A stretch of 64,000 bases of DNA from Zizania palustris. Lineage: Eukaryota; Streptophyta; Magnoliopsida; Poales; Poaceae. The notes below the pieces were generated by a model, which made no database searches, had not been told where the DNA came from, and worked only from the letters and a program-made list of their open reading frames with translations. The translations under genes were made by a program, and so were the position numbers. The stretch covers positions 16,661,913 to 16,725,912 of the forward strand of contig JAAALK010000086.1 in the NCBI GenBank assembly GCA_019279435.1. The letters run 5' to 3'. Positions 56,346-64,000 of this stretch are shown piece after piece (positions within the stretch are counted from its first letter, which is position 1; the number at the start of each line of letters is the position of its first letter).

Positions 56346-57676
56346 CGGAGTACCCCTCCGAAGGCTACACAGTGCCCCCGGGCCCGTAGCAGTGGGCTAA
56401 AAGGACTCCGGGCCACTGGCCCGACGCGTCCAGGGATTCCGGGCTCCGCGCCCGAAGCATCCCAGGGATTCCGGGCTCCGCACCCGAAGCATCCCAGGGT
56501 CGAAGGGGACCCAGAGTCGAAGGTGGCTCAGAGTCGAAGGTGGCTCGCATTATCACAGGATTCGGTGAATCCACACCAAATATCCTTCTCATTACAGGAC
56601 CAAGTTCTGAAGCCTTGCTTCGGTATCCAAACACGCTCCGAAGCCCGGCTTCGCGTGCTCATATACTATACGCCTAAGCGTCTCGAAGTCATACTTCGCC
56701 ATAATCTAAGTGCGTTTTAGAGCCCCGCTCACGCACAGCATCCAAACCCCGGCATGCCGAAGCATGCTTCGCTCGAATTGGGTATGCGGAAGCCTTGCTT
56801 CGCACCAAATTGATGCGTTCGGAGCCCGTAAGAGGTCTTCGTTCGGCACAAAACCAAATATCCGAGGCCGCCAGAAAGGCGCACCCCTTCGCATGTTTAT
56901 CTTTTGCCCGCACCAGCAACGGTTAAACCCCTAACTGCCACGAGCAAAAGGGGGGAAGAATGTATGCGAGGTGTGCGAGTATAATGCGCAATACGAGCGT
57001 GACAAGCTAAGCGTTCGAAGCCAAACAACACGAAGCATACAGACAAAGTGTGCAAAGATAACAAGCTCAATTCATTGTATGTTGCGAAGTGTGTTACAAA
57101 CATGCTTCGGAAACAAAACTACGTATAATCTGTATCTAAGCCTAAGAAGAACCGTGTGCGAGCCCCCGACCCTCGCTTGCCCTTTCTTCGGCCAGGGCCA
57201 CCTCGGCTGGACGTTGCCTCGTCGGAGCCCGCTCTCCCTCGACCGGCCCGTCCAGGCTCCGAGGCCCACAGGCTCCGACTTCCGCTTTGCAGGTTGCTCC
57301 AAGTTCGCGAAGCAGGCGGGGCCGTGTCGAAGGCAGAAAAGTCTAGGGCTTCGTCGCTCGCTAACACCGTTCGCGAAGGCAAAGGTAAGGGGCTCTGAAG
57401 GGGCTCCGCCTTCACAGCGGCTAGCAAGTCCTGAGCTATTTCGGAGATGGCTTCGCCCCTAGGGCCCGCGGAAGCTTAAACCGAGGGGGGCCTTCGGACC
57501 TAGCTACTTCAAGAATCGCCCACAGCTGCCGAAGCCCGTCAGAGTCCTCGAGGACTTCGAGGTCTATGCTCGAAGGCTGAGCCTGGGCAGGTATAAAAAA
57601 CCCCCGCATTCATATTAATAAACTGATAAGTTTTTACAAGCATACAGCTAGGTATTACAAGAAAGCCTAAGGAGGT

Positions 57677-60379
57677 CTACACCTTCGGAGGCGGAGTCGT
57701 CGAGGTCGAAGGCTTGTCCGAGTCGGCGGGCCCCTTGAACCGGCGTTGTCGAAGGGCCTTCATAAGGTCAAGGACCGCCTCGCAGCCTTGCTCCTTCCAA
57801 GGTTCCTGCAGCCGCCGCCAGGCCCCTCGGACTTCGCCCGGGGGCGTCACCAAGTGCGGACCCCCGAAGGCCACTGGGGTCACGGAAGTCGCAGCCCGAA
57901 GGTGGTCACACCCCGCGGCGTGGAGCAGATGCAGCACCCCTTGGCCCGCGACGCGACCGGCCATAAGAGCGAAGCCCGTCAGCGCTTCGTCCGCTACCGA
58001 AGCCGCAGTTTTCAAGAAATCGGCGCGGTCCCCAATCGGGTCCTGATCGCCAAATTCCGGAGTCCGGCACTCGGTCCCTATCCTTTCAAGGACCTCGGTC
58101 AGGCTCTGGGTGGCTTCGCCAAGGTTAGCCACGACAAAGCTTTCAAGATCCCGAGCTCGCTGGCGGAGCTCCTCGTTCTCCTTCGCCTGACGGGCCTCGG
58201 CGTCCTTCGAAGCTTGAAGCTCCGCGCGGAGCCGAGCCGTCTCCGAGGCCAAGGCTTCCTTCGCCTCAGCAGCCGAAGCCTCGGCCCGCCTCCGCCTCTC
58301 GGCCTCCTCCAAGACCTCGCGGCGAAGGGCCTCCTTCTCTTCTGCAAGGCGCTCCATCCGGCGGTCAGCAGCAGTCGAAGCTGCCGCGTTCAGTGCGAGG
58401 GCCTGCAGAAATTCAAGAAGCCTTAAGTATTAACCAAGAGGCAAAGTATAGCTCGAAGCTGCAGGGGGCTCCGCTCACCCGCATGAGGACTTCGTTCGAG
58501 CTAACGAAGAGCTCCGTGGGATCTCGGTGGCTAAGCTGGGCCACCAAGTCCCCCTCCTCCGCAGAAGCGCAGGCCTCGCGGAAGCCGAGGATCGCCGCCG
58601 CCGTCACGCCCCCCCTCGGCTTGAAGGGGTGAATCACCGCCATGGTGGTCTCCGCGGACTCCGGCAAGGCGGGGCTCAGGCCCACCACGTCGACATCTTC
58701 TTCGCCTCGAGGGTCCGCACGATCTCCGCCGCCCTCGCCGTCAGACGAAGTGCTTTCGGACTCTGACCCGCTGCCACTGCCGCTGCCGCTGCTGCTGCTG
58801 CTCGAAGCCTCTGAGGGCTTCGCTTCGGAGGGCTTCGACCCACCTTCGCCTGCCGGCTTCGCCACAGTGGGCCTCGCATCATCTTCGTCCTCTGCAAAAG
58901 CCGAGTCAAAACCTGCATATTAAAGAGAAGCATGCGAAAAGAAAAAAGAATTTACCATCATCAGAGATCTCCTGGAAGGAGCCAGGGGCTAAGTGCGTCC
59001 TCCAGCTCCCTCGCTGCGAAGATGGTTCCGCCGGGGCATCCGTGGCCTCCTTGGCAGCCGGAGTGCGCGCATCGACCTCCTCCTCCGAAGCCCTCGCCGC
59101 CAGGGGCTTCGCGGCCTTCTTGGGGGTCGGTGTAGCTGCGGGCTTCGCCGCAGCCTCCCCCGAAGCATCCGCTTCGTCCTCATCCCCCCTCTTCCTCTTG
59201 GCTCCGGCCGACGAGGCAGCCAGGTGGGCGAAGTCCGGCAGAGCGGGGAGCCCTCCGAGGCCAAGCGCGGTCCACACCCTGTTCCAGCGCTCCCAGGACC
59301 CCACCAGGGCAAGGCGTTGGTTCTGCTCCTCAGGGGTCGGAGTCCCGACGACCCGGTCCGCCGCCGCGATGGCCTCCTCCGGGGCCCTCATGTCGAGGTC
59401 GGCTACGCGAAAAGGTTGAAGTCAGGAGCAAGCATTCGGCATATTAAAAGCAAGAAGAGCGCGAAGCCTTACCGAAGCGATCGAAGGCCAGCTCGCTGAG
59501 TTCGCCTTGGCCCGAAGCCTGGAAGAGACCCTCCGGCCAAGAGCGCGCGAGGGGGCTGAGCCGAAGGGTGATGAACTCCTCCGCAAGGTCCCTCATGCTC
59601 ATCTTCGCCGCCACCCTCCGGAGCAGCGAGATCCTCGATTGAAGAAGGCCTTCGCTGGTCCTCACCACCCCTTCGCGCCGGTACAGTATGTGAGCGTTGG
59701 TGCTCCGAAGGGGTGAGTTCGCGCCAACGGAGGCGTAGAACCACTCCTGGTCCCATCTCGAATACCATTTGTTGTTTACAGCCCTCGCAGGGAAGGCGTC
59801 CTGGAACTCCTTCCGGAGCTGGAAGTTGGCGCTGCCGAAGGCCAGCGCCCTCTTGACGCGGTCCGTCCCCTCCCTGGGCTTCGGCTGGCAGTTGGCGTCA
59901 TGAAGAGCAACGAAGACGTCCGCGCGGCCCTCGCAGCCTTCGGCCCTCATGGCCCACTCAAAAACAGCTAGCCTCGCCACTGCGTTGGGCGAAAGCTGAG
60001 GGAGCTCAAGGTTGTAGGCCTTGAGGACTTCGCTCAGCATCCCCACCGCAGGCAGTCCGAGGCCGGCCTCGAAGAAGGCTTCAAACACCACCACTTCATC
60101 AGCACGGGGCTTCGGTACGGCCTCCGACTTCTCTGGGACCCTTAACTGGATTTTCGCTGCAATCTTCCCCTCGCAGGCTTTCCGGACCGACTCCTCCGTA
60201 GAAATCGAAGCCCTCATCTCTAGGGTCTGCTCAAATCTGTCGGAGGGCGTCCGAAGGTCCCTCGGCCCCAGTCGCCTAGCTGCGGGCTTCGCTGCCGCGG
60301 CCGCTGCCGCCGCCTGCACTTGGGCGGAGCCCGAGCTCGAGCCCAAAGCCAGGGGCTTCGCCACTCCCTTCTTCGGCAT
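57677..60379 (-). CDS. Antisense gene of the LTR element (putative gypsy-type transposon protein, Transposase_28-like)
   Basis: Four exons on the minus strand, 60379-59473, 59402-58956, 58912-58479 and 58402-57677, all with GT-AG ends. Phases join without a stop into 837 codons. Exon 1 carries the conserved region of the plant 'putative gypsy type transposon' family (VFEAFFEAGLGLP, LPQLSPNAVARLAVFEW, NNKWYSRWDQEWFY), with RFADLDMRAPEEA across the first junction. Exons 2-3 are low-complexity and acidic (KRKRGDEDEAD, Ser/Gly runs). Exon 4 has a long coiled coil (about residues 612-690; EEAERRRRAEASAAEAKEAL). Such antisense ORFs are known in Tat-lineage Gypsy elements; their function is not established. 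The frame is intact and runs opposite to the LTR promoter. Confidence 0.85.
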
Positions 60380-60826
60380 TCTGACCGGACTTCGGCTCGA
60401 AGGACTAAAGGATGGCGAAGGGCTAGAAGCTCGCGAAGGTCGCTTTGCGAGGCTAGGAGGAAGAAGAGAGCGAAGGTGGTAAGGCGGTAAGAAAGAAGTG
60501 AATGAAAGAGTGCCGGGGCTGCGCGCGGTAAGTCTCTATTTATAGGCGCGGTAAGAATTCCAACCGTCACGGGCCGGGCCCGCCGCCAGATGGGCCTCCG
60601 GCGAAAGCAAATCAGGCCCAAGCAAGGTAACGGTAACTTTTCTGATCGTTGCGGAGCCGTTCGGGCTCCCCGAGGCCGCTCTGGCACGAGCATTTATTAC
60701 CCCCAGGAATCGAGGTCTCCTTCGGTCCTGGCTCCGGAGGTGTGTTCCCTCCGAAGTGTTTTCAGGTCATTTGCCCTAAGGGCGCGTGCACCCCTTCGTT
60801 CCGAAGGCCTACACGCGAGGGGCTAC

Positions 60827-61760
60827 TGTTGGGGAAATATGCTTCCCTTAAAGCAGAGGCCAAATGACGTCAGCCTCCGACAGATTCCGGCCCAGAGTCA
60901 GGTACTGTCGGAGCCTGTTTTCTCCCTGAAGTATTGTTTGCAGGTCCCAGTGTACCCTCCGGGAACCAAGTCCGGAGGCCGCCCTCCGGAGTCCTGTTCG
61001 GAGGCCACCCTCCGGAAGTCAAGTCCGGAGGCCACCCTCCGGAGTCCTGCTCGGAGGCCACCCTCCGGAAGTCAAGTCCGGAGGCCACCCTCCGGAGTCC
61101 AGTTCGGAGGCCACCCTCCGGGAGCCAAGCCCGGAGGCCGCCCTCCGGAGTCCTGCTCGGAGGCCACCCTCCGGGAGCCAAGCCCGGAGGCCGCCCTCCG
61201 GAGTCCTGTTCGGAGGCCACCCTCCGGAAGTCAAGTCCGGAGGCCACCCTCCGGAGTCCAGTTCGGAGGCCAGCCTCCGGGAGCCAAGTCCGGAGGCCGC
61301 CCTCCGGAGCCAAGTCCATACCAGGGGCCCCCCGCCCCTGGAATGTCGTTTAGCCGGTCAAAGCCTGGCGCAGCCTGACACGCCAGTAAAGCTGTAAAGT
61401 TGTCTGGCACCTTTTGTACCGTAGATAAGCTCTTTTTCCCCTCTCTGCCCCTATGAACCAAGGGCTCATAGGGGGGGCATTCCAGTCTTTTCCCCTGGCC
61501 TGCGTGCCTATAAAAGCAGGGCCGAGCCCTTGTAACGGGACACAGGCTCTAGGGGGCCAAGAGACCCTGGGGTTATCCTCTTCACATCAAAGCACACCAT
61601 GCCAAATCCACTACAAACTGGACGTAGGGTTGTTATCCCCTAGGGGAGGCCCGAACCAGTATAAACCCTATCTCTCCCTGTGAGAACCCATCGAGGTTCA
61701 CTCTCCACATCATACTCCACCATAGAAAAACCTGCTGGAACTAACGCAATTGTTCCAACA
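60827..61760 (+). repeat. 3' LTR (934 bp)
   Basis: Same sequence as the 5' LTR except for one fewer repeat unit of about 53 bp and one C/G difference in the array (CCACCCTCC versus CCAGCCTCC near 61105). TATAAAAG at 61509-61516. Confidence 0.95.
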
Positions 61761-61765
61761 TTTAT

Positions 61766-62298
61766 TTTGGAAGAACGCCACACAAACTCGAATATATTTG
61801 AAATCTATGTTTTTTGTTTTTTCAGAGAATGTTATATAGGTCTGATTTTGTAAGTTTCATTCTTGCATAAATATGTTCAACCGAAGTTTTGATGTCATAT
61901 TGCTCACATCCGTCTCGAAAAAAAACAACGGTTTAAACCTTACAAAAGAAAATGATAAGCTTATGAATTACTGAAGAAGGAACCTAAATAGAGCAGTGGA
62001 GAGTTTCATTTCACTATTTCCTAGACTAACCAGTGTAATTAAATGCAACTAACTCTCATGAAATACCCTTTCTACAATGAAACGATTTAGCTCTCAATGG
62101 TTGTTTCGTTTCGTTTCATCCGTCATTGAAACGGGCTAGCATCATGTCATATTGATGACACTACTTCCCTCTCTTTCTTCATTAATTGAATATCATGTAA
62201 ACAAAAAATCTGATATGGCATGGTAATTAATACCATAAAACACTCCATTAAACCTCTACTGTAAATAGCCTTAGAAAACCAAACCAAACACAATTATA
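61766..62298. other. Intergenic DNA with MITE-like sequence
   Basis: 62080-62280 contains TTTCGTTTCGTTTCATCCG and TGAAACG blocks and resembles an old MITE with unclear ends. No gene. Confidence 0.45.
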
Positions 62299-62685
62299 TC
62301 TTAACTAATATAAAGCGGCGACTTACTCGTCCGTCCGCAGCCTTCCTCTCCGTACAACGCATCTAAAAAACCAATCAAAATTTATACCCTAAAAAAACCG
62401 GTGCAACCGCTCTAAAAAACCGGTGCAACCGGCCATCAAAGCGCGACGTGTGCGCCCCGCCCGCTGTGCAACCGCCCACGTTCGCTACGTTCGCTGCGTG
62501 CATGCGATTCATTGCGTGAGAAAGAAAAAAGAAAAGAAAAAAAAGAAAAAAAGGAAAAAGAATAAAAAAGAAAATAAAAAACAGAAAAAGAAAATTGTAT
62601 TTATATTTTAGTCTTTTAATTTATGTATTTTGCGTGGAAATAAAAAACCTATTATAAAATAAAATTCTGTTGCAAATCAGAGGCC
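62299..62685 (+). mobile_element. Helitron-like element, plus-strand copy
   Basis: Starts TCTTAACTAATATAAAGCGG after an A. It shares with the 10604-11023 element, in reverse, the CCGTCCGCA block, the A/G-rich tract (62520-62592), TTTTGCG and TTCTGTTGCAAATCAGAGGCC. The 3' CTAG terminus is not recognisable, so the right end is approximate. Confidence 0.65.
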
Positions 62686-62691
62686 TAAACA

Positions 62692-63242
62692 TAAACACCG
62701 TATCTTGCTCAGCGCCACGCCATCCTCGCCCCGCGGTCGCCGCCTCAATCACCTGAACGCCGAACGCGCGCCGTCCTGTTCACACCGCCGCGATCCGCGC
62801 AGCACGTGGGCACCGTGTCACCGGGGGGCCCACGCAACAGTCTCACACCTCTCTCTGCTGCGGGTAAGCTTTCCGACCTTTTCCCTCTCCGCGCCACCGT
62901 CCAGCGAAGTCCAGGCTGTCGCCGCGGGGCCGAGCTTATCACCACGAGTCGCGACGGGGCGTGGGACCCACCGCTGCCGCCACCCACCACCAAGGCCGAC
63001 CAAGGCCGACGCTGACATGTGGGGCCACACCGTCCGTCGGCGGAGGGGCCACGTGCCCGCCATGCCACCGTGGAGGGACACGCGTCGGGTCCTCATTAGT
63101 CAGAGGGCGGCCATTTCTTAGCCCCCTCGGCCGCCGCCTCTCGTCCGCCCCAATTCCGACGCCTCAGCGCGAGGAGACGCACACAGAGGTATCGCTCGCT
63201 CGCGATTTCCCTCTCTAGCTTTGAATCTCCCCCTCTGTAGTT
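62692..63242 (+). promoter_or_regulatory. GC-rich island, possible promoter and 5' end of a gene lost in the gap
   Basis: CpG-rich sequence with GGGGCC/GGCCAC motifs, then a CT-rich leader (63120-63242) containing a possible donor GAG|GTATCG at about 63187. The style is that of a housekeeping promoter and first non-coding exon in grasses. Coding sequence is not visible because the assembly gap follows directly. Confidence 0.35.
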
Positions 63243-64000
63243 NNNNNNNNNNNNNNNNNNNNNNNNNNNNNNNNNNNNNNNNNNNNNNNNNNNNNNNNNN
63301 NNNNNNNNNNNNNNNNNNNNNNNNNNNNNNNNNNNNNNNNNNNNNNNNNNNNNNNNNNNNNNNNNNNNNNNNNNNNNNNNNNNNNNNNNNNNNNNNNNNN
63401 NNNNNNNNNNNNNNNNNNNNNNNNNNNNNNNNNNNNNNNNNNNNNNNNNNNNNNNNNNNNNNNNNNNNNNNNNNNNNNNNNNNNNNNNNNNNNNNNNNNN
63501 NNNNNNNNNNNNNNNNNNNNNNNNNNNNNNNNNNNNNNNNNNNNNNNNNNNNNNNNNNNNNNNNNNNNNNNNNNNNNNNNNNNNNNNNNNNNNNNNNNNN
63601 NNNNNNNNNNNNNNNNNNNNNNNNNNNNNNNNNNNNNNNNNNNNNNNNNNNNNNNNNNNNNNNNNNNNNNNNNNNNNNNNNNNNNNNNNNNNNNNNNNNN
63701 NNNNNNNNNNNNNNNNNNNNNNNNNNNNNNNNNNNNNNNNNNNNNNNNNNNNNNNNNNNNNNNNNNNNNNNNNNNNNNNNNNNNNNNNNNNNNNNNNNNN
63801 NNNNNNNNNNNNNNNNNNNNNNNNNNNNNNNNNNNNNNNNNNNNNNNNNNNNNNNNNNNNNNNNNNNNNNNNNNNNNNNNNNNNNNNNNNNNNNNNNNNN
63901 NNNNNNNNNNNNNNNNNNNNNNNNNNNNNNNNNNNNNNNNNNNNNNNNNNNNNNNNNNNNNNNNNNNNNNNNNNNNNNNNNNNNNNNNNNNNNNNNNNNN
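63243..64000. other. Assembly gap
   Basis: Run of N to the end of the window; no information. Confidence 1.

Larger units (their letters stand above)
54856..61760 (+). mobile_element. Non-autonomous Gypsy-like (Tat-type) LTR retrotransposon, 6905 bp
   Basis: Two LTRs (54856-55842 and 60827-61760) with TGTTGGGG...TTCCAACA ends are flanked by the 5-bp duplication TTTAT (54851-54855, 61761-61765). A primer-binding-like GTTGGCGCCGTCCGTGGGG follows the 5' LTR directly, and a purine-rich AGGGGC tract precedes the 3' LTR. The LTRs differ by one repeat unit of about 53 bp and one base that I can see, so insertion is recent. No gag, protease, reverse transcriptase or integrase is recognisable inside; the only gene is antisense. 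Confidence 0.93.

Noticed and set aside
62423..62611. Lysine-rich 62-codon ORF
   Set aside because: It is produced by an A/G-rich tract within the Helitron-like element.

Overview
The window is plant nuclear DNA, almost certainly from a grass (Poaceae). Coding exons are GC-rich with a monocot-style 5' GC gradient, introns are short GT-AG, and the space between genes is packed with grass-type MITEs (small terminal-inverted-repeat elements), LTR retrotransposons, Helitron-like pieces and a CACTA element. I cannot name the species from sequence alone. Positions 63243-64000 are an assembly gap.

Four host genes can be modelled exon by exon. A NAC transcription factor with a miR164-type target site lies at 584-1879 (+). 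An R2R3-MYB of the MIXTA-like subgroup lies at 30518-32716 (+). A nuclear gene for chloroplast 30S ribosomal protein PSRP-3 (Ycf65-like) lies at 37772-39606 (+). A GPI-anchored-type non-specific lipid transfer protein lies at 52075-52807 (+). A GC-rich segment just before the gap may be the 5' end of a further gene. These genes do not form an operon or pathway; each has its own promoter. MYB and LTPG genes are both commonly tied to the epidermis and cuticle, but here that is only a family-level association.

The rest is mobile DNA, much of it nested or with clear target-site duplications (TSDs). From left to right: a Micron-like element in a TA microsatellite (5.1 kb); two 146-bp Mutator-type MITEs and a hAT-type MITE (9.8-10.55 kb); a small Helitron (10.6-11.0 kb); two Tourist-type MITEs (12.0 and 13.8 kb); an 8.4-kb CACTA element (16222-24604) with both transposase genes decayed, inserted into an older Helitron-like element; a 4.3-kb solo LTR (33095-37390) just upstream of PSRP-3; a small LTR (40.0 kb); a 5'-truncated Ty3/Gypsy chromovirus on the minus strand (41747-45.5 kb); a decayed transposon gene with a GRF zinc finger (45.9-50.0 kb) interrupted by a 2-kb LTR at a splice acceptor; and a young 6.9-kb LTR element (54856-61760). 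The young element has no gag-pol but carries an apparently intact four-exon antisense gene.

The most interesting signals are these: (1) a roughly 190-bp RNA-type hairpin inside the CACTA element, in which 12 of 13 clear arm transitions preserve G-U pairing on the transposase-sense strand, suggesting a small-RNA precursor; (2) a four-copy fold-back family built from 21-23-bp palindromic modules separated by TGACGTG boxes; and (3) the non-autonomous LTR element that has kept only its antisense gene. All statements come from reading the sequence by eye; no database search or folding was run.
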